DNA from: Gemmatimonadaceae bacterium
GTDB taxonomy: Bacteria > Gemmatimonadota > Gemmatimonadetes > Gemmatimonadales > Gemmatimonadaceae
Length of the DNA: 64,000 bases
Assembly: GCA_016742275.1 (NCBI GenBank)
Contig: JACVCD010000023.1
Coordinates: forward strand, 1-64,000
Reading direction: 5' to 3'
Shown: piece after piece, positions 35,630 to 44,721 of the stretch
How positions within the stretch are numbered: the first letter of the stretch is position 1
Layout: each line of letters starts with the position of its first letter
Made by a program: the position numbers and the translations under genes
The notes under the pieces: generated by a model
What the model was told of the DNA's origin: nothing
Seen by the model: the letters and a program-made list of their open reading frames with translations, nothing else
Database searches by the model: none

Positions 35630-36064
35630 TTACGACAGGTGCTTCGAAACGAGCTTGGTCATGTCGAACATGCTGACCGAGCTCTTGCCACCGAAGACCT
35701 TCTTGAGCTTGTCGTCGGCGTTGATCTGGCGACGGTTCTTCGCATCCTGCAGGCCATTCTTCTTGATGTAGGCCCAGAGCTTCTTCACGACTTCCGTACG
35801 CGGAAGTCCCTTGTCGCCGACGATGGCGGCGAGATCCGCGCTCGGCGTGAGCGGCTTCATGAACGCCGCATTCGGCGTACGCTTGGCGGCCTTCTTGGCC
35901 GGCTTCGCAGCCTTCTTCGGAGCGGCGGCCTTCTTGGCAGCCGGAGCCTTCTTGGCAGCAGCCTTCTTGGGCGCGGCCTTCTTCGGAGCCGCCTTCTTGG
36001 CGGCGGCCTTCTTGGGAGCAGCCTTCTTCGCAGCTTTCTTCGCAGACTTCTTCGCAGCGGCCAT
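35630..36064 (-). CDS. Histone H1-like Lys/Ala-rich tail fused to a SWIB/MDM2 domain
   Basis: Predicted 144-residue DNA-binding-type protein. Residues 2-60 are repeats of the AAPKKAAAKK kind, like eukaryotic histone H1 tails and bacterial H1-like proteins. Residues about 68-144 form a SWIB domain, with LAAIVGDKGLPRTEVVKKLW then AYIKKNGLQD, NRRQINADDKLKKVF and MFDMTKLVSKHL. The ATG at 36064 is preceded by AAGGAG at optimal spacing. SWIB domains are known from eukaryotic chromatin remodelers and, in bacteria, from Chlamydia and a scattered set of phyla. A nucleoid-associated role is likely. Confidence 0.88.
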   Translation of the reverse strand: MAAAKKSAKKAAKKAAPKKAAAKKAAPKKAAPKKAAAKKAPAAKKAAAPKKAAKPAKKAAKRTPNAAFMKPLTPSADLAAIVGDKGLPRTEVVKKLWAYIKKNGLQDAKNRRQINADDKLKKVFGGKSSVSMFDMTKLVSKHLS

Positions 36065-36322
36065 GTCGTCTCCTTGGAGTGGTGACCGGGTGGGTCGCGT
36101 CGAGCAATCACTGGTCTCGACAGATCGCGCGAAGTCAGAGCACGCTTCGCGGACGGCCACAAACTACAATCGCAGATTGCGCGCGCAATAGGGCTCCGAC
36201 GCATTTTCCCTCTGAAAATCGCGAATCTTCGCGTTTTTCTCGTCTGAGCTGTCGATTTCGTGTCGAATCCGTGGTGAAAAGTGCCCGTGGAAGAACACAC
36301 GAGCACCTCATCACGTCGACGC
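36065..36322. promoter_or_regulatory. Promoter region of the SWIB gene, no gene seen
   Basis: This 258-base region lies between the SWIB start (minus strand) and the end of the endonuclease IV gene. It contains a locally AT-richer stretch at about 36200-36260, and I assign no boxes. Confidence 0.3.
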
Positions 36323-37222
36323 TCAGGGTGTTGTTGCGGCCAATTCCCGGAGCAATGCAATCGACTGCACGTCCCATGCATCAGGCGAATCGTCGTCTTC
36401 CGCCACGTCTTCTGCGGCCTGCGGCGTTTCGAGAATCAGTGGAATTCCCTGCGCCCGACGGTCCTGCAACAACCACCCGAACGCCGTCGCACCGATGAGT
36501 CCCTCACCGATCACGCGATGGCGATCCTTGTTGGAACCGCAGGCCCCCTCGCTGTCATTGAGGTGCAGGAATGCCGGCGGTTCACCCGTCGCCTGCTCGA
36601 ATGCATCGAGGACGCCAGTCACGGTTTCGCGTGACGCAGGCAAATCGTAACCGGATGCAAACAGATGGCAGGTATCGAGCCCATACCCGGTGCGATGCCG
36701 CAATTCGGCCGGGATACCACGCAACATGCCCGCCACTTCATCCGGTGTGCGACCAACGGTCGTACCGGCGCCGGCGGTATTCTCGATCAACAGTCGCGTG
36801 CTGCTCTCGGGTACGGCCGCCAGGGCGCGCCGCATGGCTTCGCTCACACGCGCAATAGCCGCGTCCCGATCACCATCGGTGGCAGCACCGGGATGAAAGC
36901 ACACACCGCCCACGCCAAGCGCGGTGGAACGTTCGTACTCCTTGGCCAGTCCGGCAGCGGCACGTGCCCACTTTTCTTCGTCAGGTGTAGCCGTGTTGAT
37001 CACATACGCGGCATGCACGATCACACTGGACGGCTTGATGCCCGCCTGCTCCAACGCCTCCCGGAATCGCGCAATGCGATCCGGCTTCACGCTCACCTTG
37101 TCGTTGTAGTACTTGGGCACGGCGCTGAAGATCTGCAGTGCCTGCATGCCGCCGCGACCGGCGCGTTTGGCGGCCATGGGAATGCCGCCCGTATCGATGC
37201 AATGAGAACCGAGAAACAACAT
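36323..37222 (-). CDS. nfo: Endonuclease IV (AP endonuclease, TIM barrel)
   Basis: Predicted 299-residue deoxyribonuclease IV. The barrel opens with LFLGSHCIDTGGIPMAAKRA. The zinc ligands of the family are visible: His in VIVHAAY, His in GVCFHPG, Glu in LLIENTAG, Asp and His in YGLDTCHLF, His and Asp in AFLHLNDS, His in KDRHRVIGEG and Glu in LILETP. It cleaves abasic sites and 3'-blocked ends in DNA base-excision repair. The start is the ATG at 37222, which is followed on the genomic plus strand by 11-base repeats of AAAGGCGT type in the leader. It forms a minus-strand pair with the lipoprotein gene at 37328. Confidence 0.93.
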   Translation of the reverse strand: MLFLGSHCIDTGGIPMAAKRAGRGGMQALQIFSAVPKYYNDKVSVKPDRIARFREALEQAGIKPSSVIVHAAYVINTATPDEEKWARAAAGLAKEYERSTALGVGGVCFHPGAATDGDRDAAIARVSEAMRRALAAVPESSTRLLIENTAGAGTTVGRTPDEVAGMLRGIPAELRHRTGYGLDTCHLFASGYDLPASRETVTGVLDAFEQATGEPPAFLHLNDSEGACGSNKDRHRVIGEGLIGATAFGWLLQDRRAQGIPLILETPQAAEDVAEDDDSPDAWDVQSIALLRELAATTP

Positions 37223-37223
37223 G

Positions 37224-37256
37224 AAAGGCGTATTAAAGGCGTCTGAAAGGCGTAAA
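37224..37256. repeat. 11-base tandem repeat (3 copies) in the nfo leader
   Basis: AAAGGCGTATT, AAAGGCGTCTG and AAAGGCGTAAA follow each other directly before the nfo ATG (minus-strand gene). More dispersed GGCGTAAA copies lie up to 37310. Confidence 0.75.
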
Positions 37257-37327
37257 GAAACGGCGGGCGTAAAGAAAAAGCGGGCGGGAAGGAACAGTAC
37301 GCGAGACGGCGTAAACAAAACGGCGAC

Positions 37328-38368
37328 CTAGTGGACGACCGCCTTTCGCAATCGGAACGTGGGCTCGGCATTAGAAGTCGCGTAATCGCTCCACCCCACC
37401 ACGATGGCGCGGCCGCGCACCACCACATGCGGATCGCGGGCATCGGTGCCACCGCTGGCGCTCAAGCGCTCCTCAAACAAATGGCCCGCCGTGCGCGAGA
37501 AGGCCACGCCGATGCGAATCCGGCCACGACTATTGGGATCCTCATAGGCGACCGCCACCACGTCACCGTGGGAAGCCACGCGCGCTTCGCCGAGTCGCTC
37601 ACCATAGAGCACGGCCACCGGCGGTTCAAAAGCGGCGCGCGGATCCATTTGATGCGCGTAGAAGACGCCAGGACCCTCGGGACCGGTCAGTGCATAGGCG
37701 ACGTGCACATAGCCGTTCACCGTGTCCACCGCGACACTGGGCGCCGGGCGCGCGCATCCATAGGCACCGCGCACATCGGCCTGCGCATCACGTGGCCCCT
37801 GATCGAGGGTGTCCACAAGAATCGGACCACGCCACGCGCCGAGGCGACCTTCGCTCTGCACGGTATCACGCCAGGCCGCCACGAGGTGCACGCGGCTGTT
37901 GCCGGCCTTAGTCCACCACACGGCCACACGGCCGCGCGTGGGCGCGACCACGACCCGCAGGGAACGTGCGCAGCGCGCCGTATCCGCAGGCCATTCACCA
38001 TCACCAAGCGAAGTGGTCGGCGCCGGCGCCATACGCATGGCCGGCAGTGATGCGCCATTCACGGAATCGCGCGAAGCCGCCATCGCCAGCAGAGTGTCGC
38101 GCAGCAGCGTGGTGGCACCGGCTTCACGCAGTACGTCCTGCGTTTCCAGGAACGCCGCCGCAGGCGAGGACGCGTCAAGCGTCGAGTCGTAGGGCACAAA
38201 CGGGGGATGCGCCATCGGCGATGGCATGCTGGTCACCACCGGCTCTGCATCCACCCATGTCGCCGACGGCTTTTCACAGCCGACCAGGAAGGCTGACACC
38301 AGCAGCCCCGGGATCAGGCCCAGGATGGGCGAGCGGCGGCGCTCGCTTCCGGGAATACAAACAGTCAT
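37328..38368 (-). CDS. Lipoprotein with beta-propeller/sialidase-like repeats
   Basis: Predicted 346-residue lipoprotein. The signal peptide ends in a lipobox LVGC (LLVSAFLVGC), giving a lipidated Cys near residue 31. The mature part contains repeated W-T-x-A-G-N-S-R-V-H-L-like and VAYEDPNSRGRIRIGVAFSR strands typical of BNR-type exosialidase-like propellers. Such domains bind rather than necessarily cleave glycans. No catalytic set could be assigned. It precedes nfo on the same strand and diverges from the P5C dehydrogenase gene at 38444. Confidence 0.7.
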   Translation of the reverse strand: MTVCIPGSERRRSPILGLIPGLLVSAFLVGCEKPSATWVDAEPVVTSMPSPMAHPPFVPYDSTLDASSPAAAFLETQDVLREAGATTLLRDTLLAMAASRDSVNGASLPAMRMAPAPTTSLGDGEWPADTARCARSLRVVVAPTRGRVAVWWTKAGNSRVHLVAAWRDTVQSEGRLGAWRGPILVDTLDQGPRDAQADVRGAYGCARPAPSVAVDTVNGYVHVAYALTGPEGPGVFYAHQMDPRAAFEPPVAVLYGERLGEARVASHGDVVAVAYEDPNSRGRIRIGVAFSRTAGHLFEERLSASGGTDARDPHVVVRGRAIVVGWSDYATSNAEPTFRLRKAVVH

Positions 38369-38443
38369 ATCGAAGGCTACTGCATGTTTCGCGCGACGCT
38401 AGCTTTCCCTGCACCCTTCCCTGCCATTTTCGGAGACTTTTCG

Positions 38444-40078
38444 ATGTCCTTTGCCGCATTTGACGGGACGCGTCGCGTACCGTCGGCCGTGAACGAGCCG
38501 GTACGCAGCTACGCGCCCGGAACCCCCGAGCGCGCGTCCCTTCAGGCCCGCCTCGAGAAGATGGCCGCCGAAGTGGCGGAAATTCCCGTCGTTATCGGTG
38601 GACGCCGCATCAAGACAGGCGACACGGCGACGGTGACGATGCCCTGCGACCACCAGCACGTGCTGGCCACCTACCACAAGGCCACCGCGGAGAATGTGCG
38701 GGAAGCCATCGCGGCTGCCGCAGCGGCGCGCGAAGTATGGGCCGGCTGGCGCTGGGAAGAGCGCGCGGCGGTGTTTCTGCGTGCGGCCGAACTGCTGACC
38801 ACCACTTGGCGCGACACCATGCTCGCGGCCACCATGCTGGGTCAGGCCAAGACCGCGCACCAAGCGGAAATCGACGCGACCTGCGAACTCATCGACTTCT
38901 TCCGTTTCAATGTGCAGTTCGCGCAGGAGCTCTACGCCGAACAGCCGTTGTCGGACCACACGATGTGGAATCAGCTGGACTATCGTCCGCTCGAAGGCTT
39001 CGTGTACGCGGTCACACCGTTCAACTTCACGGCCATCGGCGGCAATCTGCCGGGCGCTCCGGCGCTCATGGGCAACGCCGTGCTGTGGAAGCCGTCAGCC
39101 ACCGCGCTCCTCTCGAGCTGGTACACGTATCTGCTGCTCGAGGAAGCGGGTCTCCCGGCCGGTGTGATCAATTTCATTCCGGGTGATGCGGCGATGATTT
39201 CCGACATCGCGCTTACGCACCGCGATCTCGCGGGCGTGCACTTCACCGGTTCGACGGGCGTCTTCAACAGTATGTGGGAGACGATCGGCAAGAACATGAA
39301 CAAGTACCGCTCGTATCCGCGCATCGTGGGCGAGACGGGTGGCAAGGACTTTATCGTCGCACATCCGAGCGCCGATCCGCAGGCGCTGGCCGTGGGTATG
39401 GTGCGAGGTGCGTTCGAGTATCAGGGGCAGAAGTGTTCGGCCGCCAGCCGTGCGTACGTTCCGGCGTCACTGTGGCCCACGGTGAAGGAGCGCTGCATCG
39501 CCATGATGTCGGAAATGAAGCAGGGCGACACGCGTGACTTCTCGAACTTCGTGGCCGCCGTGATCGACAAGCGCGCCTTTGAGCGCCTCAAGGGTGCAAT
39601 CGACGAAGCCAAGACCAACGCCACGATCGTGGCTGGTGGCGGCTACGATGATTCGAAGGGCTGGTTCATCCAGCCGACGATCGTCGAGACCAAGGACCCC
39701 AACTATCGCTCGCTCTGCGAAGAATTGTTTGGCCCGCTGCTCACGGTATTCGTGTACGACGACGCCAAGTGGGAAGACACGCTCAAGATCGTGGATTCCA
39801 CGTCGCCGTATGCGCTCACGGGCGCGGTGTTCTCGCGTGATCGTCAGGGCGTGCGCGAAGCGATGAGCATCCTGCGCAACGCGGCCGGCAACTTCTACGT
39901 GAACGACAAGCCGACGGGCGCGGTGGTGGGTCAGCAACCGTTCGGTGGTGCGCGTGGTTCAGGCACCAACGACAAGGCCGGCTCCAAGTCGAACCTGATG
40001 CGCTGGGTGTCGACGCGCACGGTAAAGGAAACGTTCAGCAGCCCGCTGGACTGGAAGTATCCGTATTTGGGCAAGTAA
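38444..40078 (+). CDS. pruA: Delta-1-pyrroline-5-carboxylate dehydrogenase (glutamate-gamma-semialdehyde dehydrogenase)
   Basis: Predicted 544-residue aldehyde dehydrogenase. The catalytic Cys is C331 in YQGQKCSAASR and the general-base Glu is E297 in VGETGGKD. The cofactor segment TPFNFTAIGGNLPGAPALMG and the C-terminal GQQPFGGARGSGTNDKAGS are characteristic of the P5C branch. It oxidises glutamate semialdehyde to glutamate with NAD+ in proline and arginine catabolism. The ATG at 38444 is preferred to a start at 38384, since it begins with the conserved region and has GGAG upstream. No proline dehydrogenase is in the window. A long hairpin terminator follows. Confidence 0.93.
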   Translation: MSFAAFDGTRRVPSAVNEPVRSYAPGTPERASLQARLEKMAAEVAEIPVVIGGRRIKTGDTATVTMPCDHQHVLATYHKATAENVREAIAAAAAAREVWAGWRWEERAAVFLRAAELLTTTWRDTMLAATMLGQAKTAHQAEIDATCELIDFFRFNVQFAQELYAEQPLSDHTMWNQLDYRPLEGFVYAVTPFNFTAIGGNLPGAPALMGNAVLWKPSATALLSSWYTYLLLEEAGLPAGVINFIPGDAAMISDIALTHRDLAGVHFTGSTGVFNSMWETIGKNMNKYRSYPRIVGETGGKDFIVAHPSADPQALAVGMVRGAFEYQGQKCSAASRAYVPASLWPTVKERCIAMMSEMKQGDTRDFSNFVAAVIDKRAFERLKGAIDEAKTNATIVAGGGYDDSKGWFIQPTIVETKDPNYRSLCEELFGPLLTVFVYDDAKWEDTLKIVDSTSPYALTGAVFSRDRQGVREAMSILRNAAGNFYVNDKPTGAVVGQQPFGGARGSGTNDKAGSKSNLMRWVSTRTVKETFSSPLDWKYPYLGK

Positions 40079-40097
40079 CTCACACGCGAAACTGAGC

Positions 40098-40155
40098 ACT
40101 GGAAACTCATCACTGTTTCGACTTCCTCGAAAACAGTGGTGAGTTTTCAGTTTTT
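40098..40155 (+). terminator. 21-base-pair hairpin with T-run downstream of pruA
   Basis: The stem pairs 40098-40118 (ACTGGAAACTCATCACTGTTT) with 40131-40151, fully paired when two G-U pairs are allowed, and has a 12-base loop. Five T follow (40151-40155). It begins with the decamer ACTGAGCACT (40091-40100), which also occurs at 60051-60060 beside another hairpin. It is a good intrinsic terminator. Confidence 0.8.
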
Positions 40156-40206
40156 GGTGGCGAGTGGAAGTGATCCGGTTACCGAGACCTCTGCGCACCC
40201 TTCGAT

Positions 40207-41160
40207 ATGCCTACACTCCGATTCATCACCGCCGACGTCTTCACCACTGAGCCATTCACCGGCAATCAGCTGGCGGTGGTATTTGGCGCCGATGGTCTGC
40301 CCACCGAAACGCTGCAGGCCATCACCCGCGAGTTCAACTACGCGGAGTCCACGTTCGTGTTCGCTTCGGAAACACCGGGCACCACACGACGGGTTCGCAT
40401 TTTCACTCCCGAAATGGAAGTGCCGTTTGCCGGGCATCCCACCATCGGCACCGCGCATGTGCTCGTCGCGAGTGGCGACGTAGAGCCCACCGCCGAGGAG
40501 AGCGCGCGCGGGGAACTCACCGTGGTACTCGGCGAAAATGTTGGACCCGTCCCGGTGCGTATCACGCTCGATGCAGGTCAGCCGGTGCGCGGTCAGCTGA
40601 CGACCGCGCAGTTGCCGGAGGAACGCACGGAAGTCACCGACCTCGAAGCACTGGCGTCGACACTTTCGCTCAAGGCCGACGACTTGGTCGGTGGTACGCA
40701 TGCGCCGGTCAGTGCGAGCTGCGGTCTGCCATTTCTGATCATGCCACTGCGTAGCAGCGAGGCCGTGGCGCGCGCCCGACTCGACATGGCCGCTTGGGAG
40801 CGAGTGCTCAAGGGATGCTGGGCACCGTGGCCAATGGTGTTTGCCATGGCGCACGACGAAGACCAATCCTCCTGGCCCCAGCACGTGCGTGGTGTCGACA
40901 TTCGCGCCCGCGTGTTCGTGCCAGGCAGCACCGTACCGGAAGATCCCGCCACCGGCTCAGCCAACGCCAATCTCGCCGGCTATCTCGCGGCCAGAACACC
41001 GCGCGATGGTACGCTCAGGTGGGAAGTCGCGCAGGGCGTTGAAATGGGACGTCCCAGCCGTCTTTCACTCGAAGTGGAGAAGGAGCACGGCGTACTGCGC
41101 GCGGTGCGTGTCGGCGGCGCGAGCGTGATCATCAGCGAAGGCACGATGCGCGTGCGTTGA
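40207..41160 (+). CDS. PhzF family isomerase-like protein
   Basis: Predicted 317-residue protein of the diaminopimelate-epimerase-like PhzF fold. The catalytic Glu is in FNYAESTFVF, and the EVPFAGHPTIGTAHVL strand-turn is the family signature. The second half has DPATGSANANLAGYLA, the counterpart signature of the C-terminal lobe. Both lobes are complete. PhzF itself isomerises dihydro-3-hydroxyanthranilate in phenazine synthesis. No phenazine genes are nearby, so this is one of the many family members with unknown substrate. Confidence 0.88.
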   Translation: MPTLRFITADVFTTEPFTGNQLAVVFGADGLPTETLQAITREFNYAESTFVFASETPGTTRRVRIFTPEMEVPFAGHPTIGTAHVLVASGDVEPTAEESARGELTVVLGENVGPVPVRITLDAGQPVRGQLTTAQLPEERTEVTDLEALASTLSLKADDLVGGTHAPVSASCGLPFLIMPLRSSEAVARARLDMAAWERVLKGCWAPWPMVFAMAHDEDQSSWPQHVRGVDIRARVFVPGSTVPEDPATGSANANLAGYLAARTPRDGTLRWEVAQGVEMGRPSRLSLEVEKEHGVLRAVRVGGASVIISEGTMRVR

Positions 41161-41187
41161 TGGGCGACTCCCATCCATCGAGAGACA

Positions 41188-42453
41188 TCAGGCGGGCGGC
41201 ATTTCCGGCGCCCCGGCGGCCAGCGACTTCAGCGGATCAGGCGACCACGTGACGACACGATTGCGGCCCGTGCGCTTCGCGGCATAGAGCGCCTCGTCAG
41301 CACGGGCCCGCAACGCCTCACCCATGCCATCGTCGCGCACATTGTCGGCGGCCACACCAATGCTCACCGTGACGGGAATGCGATTGACCGAATCACCAAA
41401 CGGCCGACGATGGAATGCTTCAACCACACGTTGCGCCAACTGCTGCGCCCCTTCGAGCGACGTGTTGGGCGCCAGAATGGTGAACTCTTCACCACCCGTG
41501 CGTGCCACCACGTCATCCTGACGTGCGCTCGCGCGCAACAGTTCACCGACACCGGCAATAACCTTGTCACCCACGAGGTGACCATGCGTGTCGTTGACCT
41601 GCTTGAAGTGATCGAGATCGATGGCCAGCAGCGCGAGAGGTGTCTGCGCACGTGCAGCCCGTGCCAATTCTCGGCGATACTGCTGCTCGAATCCGCGGCG
41701 ATTGAAACAGCCGGAAAGCGGATCGGTGAGCACGATGCTCGCGAGCTCGGTCCGCATACGATTGTAGGCGCGTCCCACCGCTGTGATAGCATCGGGACGA
41801 CGATCGGCCGAGACATCGTAACTGGTACCGAAGTCGCCTTCCTGGGCGCGATCGAACATGCGGACCAGCGCCCCAAGACGTTCGTGCAAATTGCTCTGCA
41901 CGCGCGTCACCAGCAGCGCTCCGGTGCCAAAGATCGCCAACGTGATGAGTACCTCACCCCAGCGAATCACCGCGCCGTGGCGATCGGCAATGTCATTGAG
42001 CAGCAGGTAGGCCGCCGCGGTGGCCGCCAGCGTCAACAGCGCCGGCGCACGACCGAAGTACACATGCGTGAGCTGCAGCGAGAATAGCGCCAGGAACAGT
42101 CCGAGGTGATAGTTCTCCACGCTGGCAAGCAGGAACACCAGCCAGAACACCACCACCAGATCGGCCACGGCCATCAGCGTAGACAGTGCTTGCCCAGCGG
42201 AACGCTGACGCTGCACCCATCCCCGAATGGCGATGACCAGAATGGCATAGCTAACCGGCACGAGGCCGAGATACCAGTCGGCCATTTCGGGACCAACAAC
42301 GGCGTCGGCCACCGGCGACAGATGCAGAAATCCGACGGTTCGCAGTCCGACCGACACCGCGCCCGCAATCAACGCCAACGCGATGCGATGATTGGTCTGC
42401 CAGCGCAGAACGTCGGCAGTTGTGGTATCAGAGCGGGCAGTGTCGCGAAGCAT
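41188..42453 (-). CDS. Membrane diguanylate cyclase (GGDEF domain)
   Basis: Predicted 421-residue protein with about six membrane spans in the first 185 residues, a HAMP-like linker region (about 190-245), and a GGDEF domain (about 250-400). The active-site motif is RTGGEEF, and the product-inhibition I-site RxxD is RQDD five residues before it. DLDHFKQVNDTHGHLVGD is canonical. It makes cyclic-di-GMP from GTP in response to a signal sensed in or at the membrane. It diverges from the PAS-GGDEF-EAL gene, with a 205-base shared 5' region. Confidence 0.92.
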   Translation of the reverse strand: MLRDTARSDTTTADVLRWQTNHRIALALIAGAVSVGLRTVGFLHLSPVADAVVGPEMADWYLGLVPVSYAILVIAIRGWVQRQRSAGQALSTLMAVADLVVVFWLVFLLASVENYHLGLFLALFSLQLTHVYFGRAPALLTLAATAAAYLLLNDIADRHGAVIRWGEVLITLAIFGTGALLVTRVQSNLHERLGALVRMFDRAQEGDFGTSYDVSADRRPDAITAVGRAYNRMRTELASIVLTDPLSGCFNRRGFEQQYRRELARAARAQTPLALLAIDLDHFKQVNDTHGHLVGDKVIAGVGELLRASARQDDVVARTGGEEFTILAPNTSLEGAQQLAQRVVEAFHRRPFGDSVNRIPVTVSIGVAADNVRDDGMGEALRARADEALYAAKRTGRNRVVTWSPDPLKSLAAGAPEMPPA

Positions 42454-42658
42454 TGCGAGAATGGTACCCCGGTTGGGTCCGTTTGGTAACGGAGGGAGGC
42501 GAGCACCGTCACGGACTCGTTACGTAACGAGAGAGGGGAATTGATGCGTCCGAGCCCGCAGTTGGACGACACTCGCGAGAGTCCCGCTATACGCCCGACG
42601 CCGGGTTACGCCGTTCGGTGACGCCCTACGGCGAAGATCTCCCCGGTGCCACATCTGC
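42454..42658. promoter_or_regulatory. Shared divergent promoter region of two cyclic-di-GMP genes
   Basis: 205 bases separate the starts of the diguanylate cyclase (minus) and the PAS-GGDEF-EAL protein (plus). No convincing promoter boxes were assigned. The arrangement allows joint control of the two genes. Confidence 0.35.
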
Positions 42659-44701
42659 ATGTCGTCCTCCGTGCAAAGCGTTTCCGATACGGTGCGCGCC
42701 ATCACGTTGCCCACCTCCCGCCGCTGGCGAGCCACGTTTCTCGCCATCGCTGGTGGCGCGCTGCTGTTCTTCGTCTACGAAGCCACCAAATCGGCGATCT
42801 TCCCGAAGCTCACCATCTGGGAATCGCACAGCATTACGATTGCCTTTGGCGCACTGATTTCCGGCATGGCGGCGTGGTTTGCCATGGCACGTCAGGCTTC
42901 CATGCTGGCAACGCTGGCTGCCGAAGAATCGCTGCGCAGCCGGCTGGAAATGCGTCAACGTGCGCTGCAGGAGAGTGAGGCCCGCTACCGGTTGCTCGTG
43001 GAGCACTCACCGGAAGCCATCGCGGTGCATCGCAACGGTTATCTGGTATACGTGAATACCGCCGGCGCTCAGTTGATTGGTGCCACGCCCGACGAAGAGT
43101 TGGCTGGCCGACGCACAGCGGACTTCGTGCACTCAGATGACTGGCCCGCGCTGCGCAAGCAGCGCCACGATGTGCCATCGCGCGTGCAGTATCGCCTCGT
43201 ACGGGCGGATGGGCAGATCCGTGAAGTCGAGGCAGTCTCTGTACTCCTGTCGTTCGAAGGCGAACGTGCCGTGCAGACGGTCTTTCGCGATGTCACCGAG
43301 CGAAAGGAACTCGAAGCCCGACTCGTGCACGGTGCCTTTCATGACCCGATGACAGGTCTCGCCAATCGCGCACTGTTTCGCGACCGTCTCGATCACGCAC
43401 TGGCATTCCAGGCACGAGAGGGTGTGCGTCGTCTGGCCGTGCTTTTCCTCGATCTCGATGACTTCAAGGGCGTGAACGACAGCCTCGGTCACGAAGCCGG
43501 CGACACGCTGCTGCGTACCGTGGCCCAACGACTGCGCGCCGAGGTGCGGGCACACGATACGGTTGCGCGTTTCGGTGGCGACGAATTTGCCGTGCTCATC
43601 GAAGAAGTGACGACAGAATCGGAAGTACTCGATATCGTGGAGCGCCTACGCATTTCGCTACGTCGCCCCCTGATGCTGGAAGGCCGACTGATGAATGTGT
43701 CGGCAAGTATCGGTGTGGCCTTCCCAGGTCCGGGCGAAGAGGTGGATGCCGTACTGCGTAACGCCGACGTGGCCATGTACGAGGCCAAGGACGCAGGCAA
43801 GGCGCGCCACGCGGTGTTCGAGCCGGCCATGTTTCAGGCCATCGTGGAACGCATGCAACTCGAAGGAGATCTACGCGCGACGGTGACGCATCCACCCGCC
43901 CACGGACTGTCGCTCGCGTTTCAGCCCATCGTCGATCTCACCACGGGTCATGCACGCAGCCTCGAAGTGCTGCTGCGCTGGACGCATCCCGTTCGTGGTC
44001 CCATTCCGCCCACGCTATTCGTTCCGGTTGCCGAGCATACCGGAGTCATTGTTGCGCTGGGTCGATGGGTGCTGGAAGAAGCCTGCCGAGAGCTGGTGGC
44101 GCTGCGTGCACTCCGCTGGAGTCAGCGACGCGATGCCGGCAGTGCCCCGAGCATCTCGGTGAACATTTCCGGTCGTCAGCTGAGCGAGCCGAATTTCGTG
44201 GAAGATCTGGCGGCGATTCTACATCGCACGGGTGCACCACCGGAATGTCTCACACTCGAGATCACCGAAAGTGTGATCATGCGCAACACCGAGGCATCCC
44301 TGGCCACGTTGTCAGCGCTCAAGTCACTGGGTGTGCATCTGGCCATCGACGACTTCGGCACCGGCTATTCGAGTCTCAGCTACCTGCAGCGATTCCCGGT
44401 GGACGTGCTCAAGATCGATCGCGCGTTCGTGGAAGGTGTGTCAGCTGGTGGCTCAGACGCGGCCCTCGCACGCACGATCATTACTCTCGGCAACACGCTG
44501 GGGCTCCGCACGGTGGCCGAAGGCATTGAACGCGCGGATCAACGCGATGCCCTCGCTGCCATGGGGTGTCATGATGGACAGGGCTACCTCTTCTCGGCTG
44601 CCGTTTGCAGCCAGGACATTCGCAGTTGGTTGCAACATTCCCGCGCGTCCGGCCTCGTTCCGGATCTCATGCCGGACGCGCTCAATCGACTACACGCCTA
44701 G
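42659..44701 (+). CDS. PAS-GGDEF-EAL cyclic-di-GMP protein
   Basis: Predicted 680-residue protein. Two N-terminal spans (about 23-40 and 58-78) and a short coiled segment are followed by a PAS domain (about 105-225, RYRLLVEHSPEAIAVHRNGY). The GGDEF domain (about 235-395) has RFGGDEF and the inhibitory-site RAHD. The EAL domain (about 410-665) has EVLLRW in place of EALLRW, EITESVIM, IDDFGTGYSSLSYL and DVLKIDRAFV. All recognisable metal- and substrate-binding acidic residues of the EAL domain remain, so phosphodiesterase activity is plausible. It is bifunctional in potential. Which activity dominates cannot be told from sequence. Confidence 0.93.
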   Translation: MSSSVQSVSDTVRAITLPTSRRWRATFLAIAGGALLFFVYEATKSAIFPKLTIWESHSITIAFGALISGMAAWFAMARQASMLATLAAEESLRSRLEMRQRALQESEARYRLLVEHSPEAIAVHRNGYLVYVNTAGAQLIGATPDEELAGRRTADFVHSDDWPALRKQRHDVPSRVQYRLVRADGQIREVEAVSVLLSFEGERAVQTVFRDVTERKELEARLVHGAFHDPMTGLANRALFRDRLDHALAFQAREGVRRLAVLFLDLDDFKGVNDSLGHEAGDTLLRTVAQRLRAEVRAHDTVARFGGDEFAVLIEEVTTESEVLDIVERLRISLRRPLMLEGRLMNVSASIGVAFPGPGEEVDAVLRNADVAMYEAKDAGKARHAVFEPAMFQAIVERMQLEGDLRATVTHPPAHGLSLAFQPIVDLTTGHARSLEVLLRWTHPVRGPIPPTLFVPVAEHTGVIVALGRWVLEEACRELVALRALRWSQRRDAGSAPSISVNISGRQLSEPNFVEDLAAILHRTGAPPECLTLEITESVIMRNTEASLATLSALKSLGVHLAIDDFGTGYSSLSYLQRFPVDVLKIDRAFVEGVSAGGSDAALARTIITLGNTLGLRTVAEGIERADQRDALAAMGCHDGQGYLFSAAVCSQDIRSWLQHSRASGLVPDLMPDALNRLHA

Positions 44702-44721
44702 GCGATAGGCCTAGACGGCGC

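Noticed and set aside
35544-36107. Glu/Gly/Cys-repeat reading opposite frame of the SWIB gene
   Set aside because: A shadow of the Lys/Ala codon repeats; no ribosome site.
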